In this document: positions 1 to 9,849 of the stretch, piece by piece
Layout: each line of letters starts with the position of its first letter
Numbering within the stretch: the first letter of the stretch is position 1
Assembly: GCF_002101735.1 (NCBI RefSeq)
Contig: NZ_LQPE01000127.1
Location: 22,652 to 86,651, forward strand
Length of the DNA: 64,000 nucleotides
From: Mycobacterium kyorinense
GTDB taxonomy: Bacteria; Actinomycetota; Actinomycetes; Mycobacteriales; Mycobacteriaceae
Direction: 5' to 3'
Notes under the pieces: generated by a model
Database searches by the model: none
The model's input: the letters and a program-made list of their open reading frames with translations, nothing else
What the model was told of the DNA's origin: nothing
Made by a program: the position numbers and the translations under genes

Positions 1-723
1 GGCCCGGTCGGCGACATCACCGGCGGCGACGTCGGCATCGGCGTGATCGGCGCGCTGCTGGCCGGGCTGCTGGCCGCGGTCGGCCTGCTGCCGAAGGCCA
101 AAAACTACTCGGCAGTGGTCGCCGCGATCGCGGTGTTCGGGTTGCTGACGGTGATCAAGGAGGCCCTCGGCAAGCCGAGCGGCTTCTCGATCGGCTGGGC
201 CCTGTGGATCGTGCTGGCCTGCGCCGTGCTGCAGGCCAGTGCGGCGGTTGCCGCGCTGTTGCTGGACGCCGGCGTCATCACCCCGCCGGCGCCGCGGCCC
301 AAATACGACCAGTTCGGGCACTACGGGCAATACGGCGGCCAGCCCGGCGGCTACTACGGCCAGCAGGGTCCCTACCAGCAGCACAGCCCGCAGCCGTCCC
401 CCCAGCACTCCGGCTACGGCTCGCAGTACGGCGGCTACCCGTCGTCGCCGTCGACCGGCGGCTTCAGCACGGTCGGCCAGCAGACCGGGCCGCAGCAGCA
501 GGCCTCCCAGTCCGGACCGCAACAAGGTGGGCAGCAGGGCTCGCAGCAGGGTCCGCCCACCCCGCCCACCGGTTTCCCCAGCTTCGGCCAGCCGCAGTCG
601 GGCGGTTCGGGCAGCCAGGGCGCGGGCCAGGGCAACTCCGCCAACCACGGCGGGCAGGCTCAGCCGTCCTATGGCCAGGGCCAGCAGCCGCAGTCGCCCT
701 CCTCGGGTCAGTCACAGTCCTAA
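1..723 (+). CDS. 34 kDa antigen-like DUF5336 membrane protein, 5' truncated
   Basis: This is the C-terminal 240 residues of a gene that starts before the window; the frame is open from base 1. Two hydrophobic membrane segments are visible (about residues 15-30 and 55-80 of the fragment), separated by a short loop. They are followed by a long low-complexity tail rich in Gln, Gly, Pro, Ser and Tyr. The membrane part and the tail (motifs such as [13 protein letters not shown] and PPTGFPSF) match the mycobacterial 34 kDa antigenic protein Rv0954, whose role is not firmly known. Its position just before a DUF6350 gene and purN-purH is the same as in M. tuberculosis. Confidence 0.9.
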   Translation, partial: GPVGDITGGDVGIGVIGALLAGLLAAVGLLPKAKNYSAVVAAIAVFGLLTVIKEALGKPSGFSIGWALWIVLACAVLQASAAVAALLLDAGVITPPAPRPKYDQFGHYGQYGGQPGGYYGQQGPYQQHSPQPSPQHSGYGSQYGGYPSSPSTGGFSTVGQQTGPQQQASQSGPQQGGQQGSQQGPPTPPTGFPSFGQPQSGGSGSQGAGQGNSANHGGQAQPSYGQGQQPQSPSSGQSQS

Positions 724-762
724 CCGGGCGCTCCCGCGCCTAGTCGTCAACGTGCGCGAAGC

Positions 763-2010
763 GTGACGCGGGTGGACGATCGCCGCGTGCCGGGTGCGCG
801 TCAGGCCCGAGACCTGCTGAGGGTGGCTTTCGGGCCGGCGGTGGTGGCGCTGGTCATCATCGCCGCAGTGACGCTGCTGCAGTTGCTGATCGCCAACAGC
901 GACATGACCGGTGCGTTGGGCGCCATCGCCAGCATGTGGCTCGGCGTGCATCAGGTGCCGATCTCGATCGGCGGCCGTGAGCTGGGCGTGATGCCGCTGC
1001 TGCCCGTGCTGTTGATGGTGTGGGGAACCGCGCGCACCACGGCGCAGGCCACCGCCGCCACCGCGTCCTGGTTCGTGATCCGCTGGGTGGTGGCCTCCGC
1101 GCTGGGCGGGCCGCTGCTGATCGCCGCGATCTCGCTGGCAGTCATCCACGACGCCGCGTCGGTGATCACCGAGTTGCAGACGCCCAGCGCGCTGCGGGCG
1201 TTCCTCAGCGTGCTGGTGGTGCATGGGATCGGCGCCGCGATCGGCGTGGGCTCTCGGGCCGGCCGCCGCGCGTTGGCCGCGTCACCGCTGCCCGACTGGC
1301 TCGGCGATTCACTGCGGGCCGCGACCGCGGGCGTCTTGGCGCTGCTCGGCCTTTCGGGTGTGGTGGCGGCCGGCTCACTGGTCGTGCATTGGGGCACCAT
1401 GCACGACCTCTACGCGATCACCGATTCGATCTTCGGCCAGTTCAGCCTGACCGTGCTCTCGGTGTTGTACGTGCCCAACATCATCGTCGGAACGGCCGCG
1501 GTCGCCGTGGGCTCCAGCGCCCATCTGGGCTTTGCGACGTTCAGCTCGTTCACGGTGTTCGGTGGCGACATTCCGGCGCTTCCCGTGCTGGCCGCCGCAC
1601 CCAGCCCGCCGCTGGGCCCGGTGTGGGTGGCGCTGCTGATCGTCGGCGCATCCTCAGGTGTGGCGGTCGGGCAGCAGTGCGCGCGGCGGCCGCTGCCGTT
1701 GGGTGCGGCGACCGCCAAGCTGCTGGTGGCGGCGGTCCTGGCGGCGCTGACGATGATGTTGCTGGGCTACGCCGGCGGCGGGCAGCTGGGCAATTTCGGC
1801 CGGGTCGGCGTCGACCAGGACACCTTCGGAATCGCGGTGTTTCTGTGGTTCGCCGGCGTCGGTGCGATCACGGTGGCGATGGCCGGCGGGATCAGCCGCC
1901 GGCCCAAACCGGTGCCGGTCGTCGAACCCGAGCCGGCCGTCGACGAGTCCGCCGAGGAGGCGCCCGCCACGCCGACCGACGCCGACGAGCCGCCGGCAGA
2001 GGGCGATTAG
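763..2010 (+). CDS. DUF6350 multi-pass membrane protein (Rv0955-like)
   Basis: A 415-residue integral membrane protein with roughly ten hydrophobic segments and an acidic, Pro/Glu-rich cytoplasmic-type tail over the last 40 residues. Sequence character and position between the 34 kDa antigen gene and purN match Rv0955 (DUF6350), a conserved actinobacterial protein of unknown function. The GTG start at 763 is the first in-frame start after the preceding stop, and it leaves a 39-base gap. There are no catalytic motifs to suggest an enzyme; a transporter or envelope role is only a guess. Confidence 0.85.
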   Translation: MTRVDDRRVPGARQARDLLRVAFGPAVVALVIIAAVTLLQLLIANSDMTGALGAIASMWLGVHQVPISIGGRELGVMPLLPVLLMVWGTARTTAQATAATASWFVIRWVVASALGGPLLIAAISLAVIHDAASVITELQTPSALRAFLSVLVVHGIGAAIGVGSRAGRRALAASPLPDWLGDSLRAATAGVLALLGLSGVVAAGSLVVHWGTMHDLYAITDSIFGQFSLTVLSVLYVPNIIVGTAAVAVGSSAHLGFATFSSFTVFGGDIPALPVLAAAPSPPLGPVWVALLIVGASSGVAVGQQCARRPLPLGAATAKLLVAAVLAALTMMLLGYAGGGQLGNFGRVGVDQDTFGIAVFLWFAGVGAITVAMAGGISRRPKPVPVVEPEPAVDESAEEAPATPTDADEPPAEGD

Positions 2011-2019
2011 GCTCGCCCT

Positions 2020-2649
2020 GTGCAGCAACCGCTCCATGTGCCCCCGAGCGCGCCCGCACGACTGGTGGTGCTGGCGTCGGGAACGGGTTCGCTGCTCGCC
2101 TCACTGCTGGACGCCGCCGTCGGCGACTACCCGGCTCGTGTGGTTGCCGTCGGCGTGGACCGGGACTGCCGCGCCGCCGAGATCGCCGCGGCCGCGTCGT
2201 TGCCGACGTTTACCGCCCGGCTGCGCGACTACCCCGGCCGCGACGCCTGGGACGCCGCGCTGACCGAGGCCACCGCAGCGCATTCGCCCGACCTGATCGT
2301 CTCCGCGGGGTTCATGAAAATCCTTGGGCCGCAATTTCTCTCGCGCTTCTCCGGGCGCATCGTCAACTCTCACCCGACGCTGCTGCCGGCATTCCCCGGC
2401 GCGCGCGGGGTGGCCGACGCGCTGGCCTACGGCGTCAAAGTCACCGGCGCTACGGTGCACCTGGTGGACGCCGGCACCGACACCGGGCCGATCCTGGCGC
2501 AGCAGCCGGTTCCGGTGCTCGACGACGACGACGAAGCGACCCTGCATGAGCGGATCAAGGTCGTGGAGCGACGGCTGTTGGTGGACGTGGTGGCCGCGGT
2601 GGTAACCGGCGGCGTGACGTGGACGGGACGAAAGGCGGTTATCGGATGA
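2020..2649 (+). CDS. purN: phosphoribosylglycinamide formyltransferase
   Basis: Transfers the formyl group of 10-formyl-tetrahydrofolate to glycinamide ribonucleotide, the third step of de novo purine synthesis. The 209-residue protein carries the family signature: a GTGS loop near the N-terminus, the catalytic Asn-x-His pair in [12 protein letters not shown], and the Asp in DAGTDTGPI. Length agrees with Rv0956 (215 residues). The GTG at 2020 lies nine bases after the DUF6350 stop. The stop overlaps the purH start as ATGA, so the two purine enzymes are translationally coupled. Confidence 0.95.
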   Translation: MQQPLHVPPSAPARLVVLASGTGSLLASLLDAAVGDYPARVVAVGVDRDCRAAEIAAAASLPTFTARLRDYPGRDAWDAALTEATAAHSPDLIVSAGFMKILGPQFLSRFSGRIVNSHPTLLPAFPGARGVADALAYGVKVTGATVHLVDAGTDTGPILAQQPVPVLDDDDEATLHERIKVVERRLLVDVVAAVVTGGVTWTGRKAVIG

Positions 2650-4217
2650 GCACTAACGACGGGAGACGGCCGATCCGCCGCGCGTTGATCAGCGTCTACG
2701 ACAAGTCCGGACTGGTGGAACTCGCCGAAGGTCTACACGCGGCCGGCGTCGACATCGTCTCGACCGGGTCGACCGCGAAAACCATTGCTGGCAAAGGCAT
2801 CCCAGTCACTCCGGTAGAGGAGGTGACCGGGTTTCCCGAGGTGCTGGACGGCCGCGTCAAGACCCTGCACCCGCATGTGCACGCCGGACTGCTGGCCGAC
2901 CTGCGCAAGCCCGAACACGCCGGGGCCCTCGAACAGCTCGGCATCGCCGCGTTCGAGCTGGTGGTGGTCAACTTGTATCCGTTCAGCGAAACCGTGGCCT
3001 CCGGCGCGGGCGTGGACGAGTGCGTCGAGCAGATCGACATCGGCGGGCCCTCGATGGTGCGCGCCGCGGCCAAGAACCATCCAAGCGTGGCGGTGGTGGT
3101 CGACCCGCGCGGCTATGACGGCGTGCTGGCCGCGGTGCGTGCCGGCGGATTCACCCTCCCGGAGCGGAAGCGATTAGCGTCGTTGGCGTTTCGGCACACC
3201 GCCGAGTACGACATCGCGGTCGCGGCCTGGATGGAGTCGACACTGGCGCCCGAGCAGCCGGCGATCGCGTTTCCGGAGTGGTTCGCCGGCTCGTGGCGGC
3301 GCTCGGCGTTGCTGCGCTACGGCGAGAACCCGCACCAGCAGGCTGCGCTGTACAGCGATCCCGCCGCCTGGCCGGGGCTGGCTCAGGCCGAGCAGCTGCA
3401 CGGAAAAGAGATGTCCTACAACAACTTCACCGACGCCGATGCGGCCTGGCGCGCGGCGTTCGACCACGAAGAGACCTGCGTGGCGATCATCAAGCACGCC
3501 AACCCGTGTGGCATCGCGGTGTCGAACGTCTCGGTGGCCGACGCGCATCGCAAAGCCCACGAGTGCGACCCGCTGAGCGCGTTCGGCGGAGTGATCGCTG
3601 CCAACACCGAGGTCAGCGTCGAGATGGCGGAGTACGTCAGCACGATCTTCACCGAGGTGATCGTCGCGCCGGCATACGAGCCCGGTGCCCTCGACGTGTT
3701 GGCGCGCAAGAAGAACATCCGGGTGCTGGTGGCGTCCGAGCCGCAGCCCGGGGGCACCGAGCTGCGGCAGGTCAGCGGCGGGCTGTTGATGCAGCAGCGT
3801 GATCGGCTCGACGCAGCGGGGGACAACCCGGCCAACTGGACGCTTGCCGCCGGATCGCCGGCCGCACCGGAAACGTTGGCGGACTTGGTGTTTGCGTGGC
3901 GCACCTGCCGTGCGGTCAAGTCCAACGCGATCGTGATCGCTGCCGACGGCGCGACGGTCGGGGTCGGCATGGGCCAGGTCAACCGTGTCGACGCCGCACG
4001 GCTGGCCGTCGAACGCGGCGGAGATCGGGTGCGCGGCGCGGTCGCGGCCTCCGACGCCTTCTTCCCGTTCCCGGACGGTTTGGAGACGCTGGCCGCGGCG
4101 GGTGTGACCGCGATCGTGCATCCCGGCGGCTCGGTGCGCGACGACGAAGTGACGGCGGCGGCCGACAAGGCGGGCGTGACGCTGTATCTGACCGGCGCAC
4201 GCCATTTCGCGCACTAA
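2646..4217 (+). CDS. purH: bifunctional AICAR transformylase / IMP cyclohydrolase
   Basis: Carries out the last two steps of IMP synthesis in the cytoplasm. The N-terminal third is an MGS-like cyclohydrolase domain ([28 protein letters not shown]). The rest is the AICAR formyltransferase domain with the YGENPHQ and catalytic KHANPCG motifs. With the ATG at 2646 the protein is 523 residues, the same as Rv0957; this start overlaps the purN stop (ATGA) and is preferred over the upstream in-frame start at 2619. A nested hairpin follows the stop. Confidence 0.96.
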   Translation: MSTNDGRRPIRRALISVYDKSGLVELAEGLHAAGVDIVSTGSTAKTIAGKGIPVTPVEEVTGFPEVLDGRVKTLHPHVHAGLLADLRKPEHAGALEQLGIAAFELVVVNLYPFSETVASGAGVDECVEQIDIGGPSMVRAAAKNHPSVAVVVDPRGYDGVLAAVRAGGFTLPERKRLASLAFRHTAEYDIAVAAWMESTLAPEQPAIAFPEWFAGSWRRSALLRYGENPHQQAALYSDPAAWPGLAQAEQLHGKEMSYNNFTDADAAWRAAFDHEETCVAIIKHANPCGIAVSNVSVADAHRKAHECDPLSAFGGVIAANTEVSVEMAEYVSTIFTEVIVAPAYEPGALDVLARKKNIRVLVASEPQPGGTELRQVSGGLLMQQRDRLDAAGDNPANWTLAAGSPAAPETLADLVFAWRTCRAVKSNAIVIAADGATVGVGMGQVNRVDAARLAVERGGDRVRGAVAASDAFFPFPDGLETLAAAGVTAIVHPGGSVRDDEVTAAADKAGVTLYLTGARHFAH

Positions 4218-4225
4218 AGCGGCGC

Positions 4226-4282
4226 CGAGTGTGTGACTGTGCCACGCGAGATCGGGATCGGCGTGGTTTATGTCCACACTCG
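4226..4282. repeat. nested inverted repeat after purH
   Basis: Outer arms CGAGTGTG (4226-4233) and CACACTCG (4275-4282) are perfect complements. Inside them CCACGC (4242-4247) pairs with GCGTGG (4261-4266) around a 13-base loop. The structure begins nine bases after the purH stop, so it could terminate or stabilise the purN-purH transcript, but no T-tract follows. Similar nested GAGTGTG hairpins are, to my knowledge, common between genes in mycobacteria; that part is recollection, not seen here. Confidence 0.6.
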
Positions 4283-4422
4283 ACGAGGGGCTGGCCGCCG
4301 TGTGAGCAAACGACGGCGGTTCGCTGGGCCTCGCCCGAATCTCTTCCAGGCCGCCGCCGATCCCGACTAGCATCCGCGCTTGGGCGCGTAGATGGCGGGC
4401 CCTTCCAATCGAGAGGAACGAG

Positions 4423-4975
4423 ATGCGCGCGATAACGAAACGAACGGCGGCAATTTCCGCGGCGATTGCAGTAGCGCGTTGATGGGCGCTGGATGTGCCG
4501 AGAAGAAGGAAAAGATGGGCGAAACTACGAGTTCGGCGACGCCGTCGGTGTCGTCGTCGGCTGCCGCGGCTCCATCTACCACGGCCGAGAGTGCCGCCCC
4601 GAGTTCTACGCAAATCGCCGGCGCTAACGGCACCGAATACACGGTCGAGGGGCCGATTCTCGCCAAGTACGAGTCCCTTTCCGAGAAGGACCGCAAAGAT
4701 CTCTGGGAGCGCCGACGGGCAACGAGCAGAAGAACCCCGACGGCGGCGTCTTCCAGCAGTTCGACGGCGGCGTCATTGTCCACAAGACGGCGTCGTATGT
4801 GGTGTGGGGCAAGATCCGCGACAAGTGGAACGAGCTGGGCGGTTCGCAGGGCAAGCTCGGCTACCCGACCAGCGACGAGGTGGACACCCCCGACGGCGGC
4901 AAGAAGTCGACGTTCGAGCACGGCACCATCACCTGGAAGCCGGGTGACGAGCAGGCCACTGTCGTCGAGCAGTAG
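4423..4975 (+). pseudogene. frameshifted LGFP-repeat lipoprotein
   Basis: Three reading frames join into one sensible 184-residue lipoprotein. Frame 1 from the ATG at 4423 (good Shine-Dalgarno, gagaggaacgag) gives a signal peptide, MRAITKRTAAISAAIAVA. After one missing base near 4476 the next frame gives the lipobox ALMGAGC and a Ser/Thr/Ala-rich linker. After a second missing base near 4709 the third frame gives the globular domain, with GGVFQQFDGGVIV and GKLGYPTSDEV, typical of LGFP repeats found on actinobacterial cell-surface proteins. Each break is cured by restoring one G to a GG. No uninterrupted frame encodes the protein, so it is either a pseudogene or a gene with two sequencing errors. 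Confidence 0.75.
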
Positions 4976-4984
4976 GCCCACGGC

Positions 4985-5024
4985 GCGAAGGGCGGGCAAT
5001 CGGCACCGATAGCCCGCCCTTCGC
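4985..5024 (+). terminator. strong hairpin terminator candidate
   Basis: GCGAAGGGCGGGC (4985-4997) and GCCCGCCCTTCGC (5012-5024) are a perfect 13-bp inverted repeat. The 14-base loop contains a further small palindrome, ATCGG-CA-CCGAT. It begins ten bases after the LGFP stop codon and ends about 30 bases before the next gene. There is no T-tract, as is usual for mycobacterial intrinsic terminators. Confidence 0.7.
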
Positions 5025-5055
5025 TTGTGCATGTGCGAAGCAGTCGTAGCGTGGA

Positions 5056-6441
5056 GTGGTGACCGCACCGAATCATCTGCCCCGTACCGTCGGCGAACTG
5101 CGCGCCGCCGGGCACCGCGAGCGGGGAGTTAAACAAGAAATCCGGGAAAACCTGCTGACCGCGCTGGCCGAAGGCGACGATATCTGGCCGGGGATCCTGG
5201 GCTTCGACGACACCGTGATCCCGCAGCTGGAACGGGCGCTGATCGCCGGTCACGACGTCGTTCTGCTCGGCGAGCGCGGTCAGGGCAAGACCCGGCTGCT
5301 GCGGGCGCTGGTCGGCTTGCTCGACGAGTGGACGCCGGTGATCGCCGGGGCGGAGCTCGGCGAACACCCCTACTCGCCGATCACTCCCGAGTCGATCCGG
5401 CGGGCCGCCGATCTTGGCGACGACCTGCCCGTCGCCTGGAAGCACCGCAGCGAGCGCTACACCGAGAAGCTGGCCACCCCGGACACCAGCGTCGCGGACC
5501 TGGTCGGCGACATCGACCCGATCAAAGTGGCCGAAGGCCGCAGCCTGGGCGACCCGGAGACCATCGCCTATGGGCTGATCCCGCGGGCACACCGCGGCAT
5601 TGTGGCGGTCAACGAGCTGCCCGACCTGGCCGAACGCATCCAGGTTTCGATGCTCAACGTGATGGAGGAGCGCGACATTCAGGTCCGCGGCTACACGCTG
5701 CGCCTGCCGTTGGACGTGCTGGTGGTGGCCAGCGCCAACCCCGAGGACTACACCAACCGCGGCCGGATCATCACGCCGCTCAAGGACCGGTTCGGCGCCG
5801 AGATCCGCACCCACTACCCGCTGGAGCTCGACGACGAGGTCGGCGTCATCCTGCAGGAGGCACACCTGAGCGCGCAGGTGCCGGCCCACCTCATCCAGGT
5901 CATCGCCCGGTTCGCTCGCTATCTGCGCGAGTCGCATTCGGTGGATCAGCGCTCCGGGGTGTCGGCGCGCTTTGCGATCGCGGCGGCCGAAACGGTGGCG
6001 GCCTCGGCCCGGCATCGCGGCGCGATACTCGGCGAGACGGATCCGGTGGCCCGGGTGGTCGATCTGGGCACGGTGATCGACGTGCTGCGCGGCAAGCTGG
6101 AATTCGAGTCCGGCGAAGAAGGCCGCGAACAGGCCGTGCTGGAGCACCTGCTGCGCCGCGCCACCGCCGACACCGCATCCAACGTGCTTGGTGGCCTTGA
6201 TGTCGGCTCGCTGGTGGCCGCGGTCGAGGGTGGTTCCGCGGTGACGACGGGCGAGCGGGTGTCGGCCAAGGACGTGCTGGCCGCGCTGCCGGATCTGCCG
6301 GTCATCGATGCGGTGGCCAAACGGCTTGGCGCCGAATCCGAAGGTGAACGGGCCGCGGCGCTCGAATTGGCGCTGGAGGCACTGTATTTGGCCAAGCGCA
6401 TCGACAAGGTGTCCGGGGAGGGCGAAACCGTCTATGGCTAA
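5056..6441 (+). CDS. magnesium-chelatase-like AAA+ ATPase (Rv0958-like)
   Basis: A 461-residue AAA+ ATPase of the MoxR/ChlI type. It has a Walker A loop (GERGQGKTR, about residues 74-82), a Walker B-like segment (GIVAVNELPDL), and a sensor region (LVVASANPEDYTNRGRIITPLKDRFG). These ATPases act as chaperones or metal-insertion motors with a VWA-domain partner, and exactly such a protein follows with an 8-base overlap. The pair matches Rv0958-Rv0959. Two adjacent GTG codons (5056, 5059) can start the protein. Its client is not known. Confidence 0.88.
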   Translation: MVTAPNHLPRTVGELRAAGHRERGVKQEIRENLLTALAEGDDIWPGILGFDDTVIPQLERALIAGHDVVLLGERGQGKTRLLRALVGLLDEWTPVIAGAELGEHPYSPITPESIRRAADLGDDLPVAWKHRSERYTEKLATPDTSVADLVGDIDPIKVAEGRSLGDPETIAYGLIPRAHRGIVAVNELPDLAERIQVSMLNVMEERDIQVRGYTLRLPLDVLVVASANPEDYTNRGRIITPLKDRFGAEIRTHYPLELDDEVGVILQEAHLSAQVPAHLIQVIARFARYLRESHSVDQRSGVSARFAIAAAETVAASARHRGAILGETDPVARVVDLGTVIDVLRGKLEFESGEEGREQAVLEHLLRRATADTASNVLGGLDVGSLVAAVEGGSAVTTGERVSAKDVLAALPDLPVIDAVAKRLGAESEGERAAALELALEALYLAKRIDKVSGEGETVYG

Positions 6442-8416
6442 TTCTGTTAGAGGGCACTCATCGCGCTATTCGGCGTACACCGGCGGGCCCGACCCGCTGG
6501 CCCCGCCGGTGGATCTGCGCGAGGCGCTCGAGCAAATCGGCCAGGACGTCATGGCGGGCACCTCGCCGCGCAGGGCTCTCTCGGAGCTGCTGCGACGCGG
6601 CACCAAGAACATGCGCGGCGCTGACCGGCTGGCCGCCGAGGCCAACCGACGGCGACGGGAGTTGCTGCGCCGCAACAACTTAGACGGTACGCTGCAGGAG
6701 ATCAAGAAGCTGCTCGACGAGGCGGTGCTCGCCGAGCGCAGGGAACTGGCCCGCGCCCTCGACGACGACGCGCGCTTCGGAGAGCTGCAACTCGATGCGC
6801 TGTCGCCGTCGCCGGCCAAGGCCATCCAGGAGCTGTCCGAGTACAACTGGCGCAGCGGTGAGGCCCGCGAAAAGTACGAGCAGATCAAGGATTTGCTCGG
6901 CCGAGAGATGCTGGACCAGCGTTTCGCCGGGATGAAGCAGGCGTTGGAGGGCGCCACCGACGAGGACCGTCAGCGCGTCGGCGAGATGCTCGACGACCTC
7001 AACGATCTGTTGGACAAGCACGCCCGCGGCGAAGACACCCAGCAGGACTTTCAGAACTTCATGGACAAGCACGGCGAGTTCTTCCCGGAGAACCCGCGCA
7101 ACGTCGAAGAGCTGATCGACTCGCTGGCAAAGCGCGCGGCGGCCGCCCAGCGCTTCCTCAACAGCCTGAGCCCCGACCAGCGGGCCGAGCTGGAGGCATT
7201 GGCGCAGCAGGCATTTGGGTCTCCCGCGTTGCAGCAGGCATTGAGCCGGCTGGACGCCAACCTGCAAATGCTGCGTCCGGGCGAGGACTGGACCGGGTCG
7301 TCGGAGTTCTCCGGAGACAACCCGTTGGGCATGGGGGAGGGCGCGCAGGCGCTGGCCGACATCGCCGAACTCGAGCAGCTGGCCGAGCAGCTGTCGCAGA
7401 GCTATCCGGGCGCGACCATGGACGACGTCGACCTCGACGCGCTGGCCCGCCAGCTCGGCGACCAGGCGGCGATCGACGCCCAAACTTTGGCGGAGCTCGA
7501 ACGCGCACTGCTCAACCAGGGATTTCTGGACCGCAGTTCCGACGGCCAATGGCGGCTGTCGCCCAAAGCCATGCGACGGCTCGGCGAGACCGCGTTACGC
7601 GATGTGGCGCAACAGCTTTCCGGGCGTCGCGGTGAGCGCGACCACCGTCGCGCCGGAGCTGCCGGCGAGCTGACCGGTGCGACGCGGCCCTGGCAGTTCG
7701 GAGACACCGAGCCGTGGAACGTCACCCGCACACTCACCAACGCGGTGCTGCGGGAGGCCGGCACCGGAACCATCGACGGCCCCATCCGGATCACCGTCGA
7801 CGACGTCGAGGTCTCCGAAACCGAGACCCGCACCCAGGCCGCGGTGGCCCTACTCGTGGATACCTCGTTTTCCATGGTGATGGAGAACCGCTGGCTGCCG
7901 ATGGAGCGAACGGCGCTGGCGCTCAACCATTTGGTCAGCACGCGATTCCGTTCGGATGCATTGCAGATCATCGCTTTTGGCCGTTACGCGCGGACGATGA
8001 CCCCTGCCGAGCTGATGGGACTGGAAGGCGTTTACGAGCAGGGCACCAACCTGCATCATGCGCTGGCGTTGGCCGGCCGGCATTTGCGGCGGCACCCCAA
8101 CGCGCAGCCGGTTGTGCTGGTGGTCACCGACGGTGAGCCGACCGCGCACCTGGAAGATTTCGACGGCGACGGCACCACAGTATTTTTCGACTATCCGCCG
8201 CATCCGCGGACCATCGCCCACACCGTGCGCGGGTTCGACAACATGGCGCGCCTGGGCGCGCAAGTCACGATCTTCCGGTTGGGCAGCGACCCAGGCCTGG
8301 CGCGGTTCATCGACCAGGTCGCGCGACGGGTCGAGGGTCGCGTCGTGGTGCCCGATCTCGATGGCTTGGGCGCGGCGGTAGTGGGCGACTATCTGCGCTC
8401 GCGACGCCGTCGTTAA
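6434..8416 (+). CDS. VWA-domain protein, partner of the AAA+ ATPase (Rv0959-like)
   Basis: A 660-residue cytoplasmic protein. The N-terminal two thirds are charged and helical, with many Leu/Arg/Asp-rich segments. The C-terminal 200 residues form a von Willebrand A domain with an intact MIDAS metal site, DTSFS (about residues 476-480), and the later VTDGEPT strand. In MoxR/VWA systems the VWA protein binds the substrate and the AAA+ protein supplies the energy. The ATG at 6434 overlaps the ATPase stop by eight bases, implying coupled translation. It ends tail to tail with the DUF1707 gene, overlapping by four bases. Confidence 0.88.
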   Translation: MANSVRGHSSRYSAYTGGPDPLAPPVDLREALEQIGQDVMAGTSPRRALSELLRRGTKNMRGADRLAAEANRRRRELLRRNNLDGTLQEIKKLLDEAVLAERRELARALDDDARFGELQLDALSPSPAKAIQELSEYNWRSGEAREKYEQIKDLLGREMLDQRFAGMKQALEGATDEDRQRVGEMLDDLNDLLDKHARGEDTQQDFQNFMDKHGEFFPENPRNVEELIDSLAKRAAAAQRFLNSLSPDQRAELEALAQQAFGSPALQQALSRLDANLQMLRPGEDWTGSSEFSGDNPLGMGEGAQALADIAELEQLAEQLSQSYPGATMDDVDLDALARQLGDQAAIDAQTLAELERALLNQGFLDRSSDGQWRLSPKAMRRLGETALRDVAQQLSGRRGERDHRRAGAAGELTGATRPWQFGDTEPWNVTRTLTNAVLREAGTGTIDGPIRITVDDVEVSETETRTQAAVALLVDTSFSMVMENRWLPMERTALALNHLVSTRFRSDALQIIAFGRYARTMTPAELMGLEGVYEQGTNLHHALALAGRHLRRHPNAQPVVLVVTDGEPTAHLEDFDGDGTTVFFDYPPHPRTIAHTVRGFDNMARLGAQVTIFRLGSDPGLARFIDQVARRVEGRVVVPDLDGLGAAVVGDYLRSRRRR

Positions 8417-9012
8417 CGCTGCGGCTTGCGGTTCTTGCGCTTGATGCCCACGCCGCCCCAGAGCGAGAAGCCGCGGATCTTCACCTTCGGTGCGCCGGGC
8501 GTCCCTTCACCGTTGACGTTGTGGTCGAAGCCCCCCATGACGCCATGGCCCTCGATTTCGACGTTGACCTCGGGCGGCAGCAGGATGGTCTGACCGCCCA
8601 TGATCGAGCATGCGTGGATCTCCACCTCGGGCGAGGTGAAGTCCGCGTAGCGCAGGTCGATGACCCCGCCGCCCCACAGCGCGAACGTCGTCAACTTCTT
8701 GGGCACATTCCATCGGCCGCGGCGTTCGAAAGCGCTCATGATGGCCAGCAGCAAAGTGGACGGGGCGGGTTTGAAGGCGCCCCGGCGAGGAGTGACCGGA
8801 TAGTCCGGGAGGTCGGAGCGCAGCCGATCCAGTTCGTCGTAGGTTTGCGCGGCGTAGGCCTTGGTCAGCCGCTCCTCGTACTCTTTCATCGGCAGCCGGC
8901 CTTGCGCGGCGGCGTCGGTGAGCAATTGCGCTACCTGGATGCGATCGGTGTCGGCGGCACGCGACGCCGCGTCCGGTGTGTCCTGCGCGCCGCGCTGCGC
9001 TGAATTGCTCAT
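8413..9012 (-). CDS. DUF1707 / LiaF-like protein (Rv0966c-like)
   Basis: A 199-residue protein without signal peptide. The N-terminus has the DUF1707 signature: DRIQVAQLLTDAAAQGRL, then EYEERLTKAYAAQTYDEL, then a DLP motif. The C-terminal half has repeated Gly-rich beta segments (SIMGGQTILLPP, GVMGGFD, FSLWGGV), as in LiaF/DUF2154 envelope-stress proteins. It matches Rv0966c. A GTG at 9015 directly precedes the ATG chosen here. The copper operon beside it in M. tuberculosis is absent; the neighbour is the fatty-acid operon. Confidence 0.85.
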   Translation of the reverse strand: MSNSAQRGAQDTPDAASRAADTDRIQVAQLLTDAAAQGRLPMKEYEERLTKAYAAQTYDELDRLRSDLPDYPVTPRRGAFKPAPSTLLLAIMSAFERRGRWNVPKKLTTFALWGGGVIDLRYADFTSPEVEIHACSIMGGQTILLPPEVNVEIEGHGVMGGFDHNVNGEGTPGAPKVKIRGFSLWGGVGIKRKNRKPQR

Positions 9013-9057
9013 CACCCCGAGCCTACGACGAACAGATTTTGCTGCAAGGCAAGTTCG

Positions 9058-9849
9058 CTAAACTGCCTCTCCGCCGTTACCCGGCCGAACCCACGCGGGC
9101 GGGCGTTTCTGCAGGAATGCCAGCATGCCCTCGCGGGCCTCGTCGGAGACGAACAACTGCGCAGACTCCACGCTGAGCCGCTCGGCGTCGCGGTCGAACC
9201 CTGCCAAAACGGCCGCCGTCGTCAGGGCCTTCGACGCGGCCAGCCCCTGCGGGGAACCGTTCCGCAGCTCGGCCACCAGCGACGCCACCGTGGCCTCGAC
9301 GTCGTCGGCGGCGACCGTGACCAATCCGATCGCGGCGGCTTCGCTGGCGTCAAATTTCTCGCCCGTGAGGTAGTAGCGCGCCGCGGCCCGCGGGGACAGC
9401 TTGGGCAGCAACGTCAGCGAGATGATCGCCGGCGCCACCCCGATCCCGGCCTCCGTGAGCGCGAATGTGCTGCGCGGGCCGGCCACCGCAATGTCGCACG
9501 CGCCGACCAGGCCGAAACCGCCCGCCCGGACATGGCCGTCGATCGCGCCGATCACCGGCATCGGGCACTCGACGATCGCGCGCAGCAATGCGCTGAGTTC
9601 GCGGGCCCGGTCGGCGGCCACGTCGAACGGGTCGCCGCCCGACGCTTGGGACAGGTCCGCGCCCGCACAGAACGTGCCGCCGGTGTGGCCGAGCACCACG
9701 ACCCGCACCGCCGGATCGTCGGCCGCGTCGCGCAGTCCCTGATGCAGTTGCTCGACAAGCGTTGTCGACAGCGCGTTGCGGTTGTGCGGCGAATCCAGCG
9801 TCAACCGCGCGACGTGTCCGTCGACGGCGTACTGAACCAGCTTGTCCAT
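9058..9849 (-). CDS. echA7: enoyl-CoA hydratase/isomerase family protein
   Basis: A 263-residue crotonase-fold enzyme. The oxyanion-hole segments are visible as FCAGADLSQ and the Gly-rich IDGHVRAGGFGLVGACDIAVA. It is the last gene of the six-gene minus-strand operon, and its ATG overlaps the fadE12 stop as TGATG. In acyclic-terpene and leucine-type pathways the hydratase acts after the biotin-dependent carboxylase, on a glutaconyl-CoA intermediate; applying that here is inference. Position and length match Rv0971c. Confidence 0.88.
   Translation of the reverse strand: MDKLVQYAVDGHVARLTLDSPHNRNALSTTLVEQLHQGLRDAADDPAVRVVVLGHTGGTFCAGADLSQASGGDPFDVAADRARELSALLRAIVECPMPVIGAIDGHVRAGGFGLVGACDIAVAGPRSTFALTEAGIGVAPAIISLTLLPKLSPRAAARYYLTGEKFDASEAAAIGLVTVAADDVEATVASLVAELRNGSPQGLAASKALTTAAVLAGFDRDAERLSVESAQLFVSDEAREGMLAFLQKRPPAWVRPGNGGEAV

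Noticed and set aside
330..720. Possible tandem repeat array in the first gene
   Set aside because: The Gln/Gly/Ser/Pro-rich tail is low-complexity protein sequence without a fixed repeat unit; typical of this antigen family.
1020..2549. Long plus-strand open frame (about 500 codons) across the DUF6350 gene and purN
   Set aside because: Arg/Gly/Ala-rich translation without domains, in another frame of two well-recognised genes; a usual shadow frame in GC-rich DNA.
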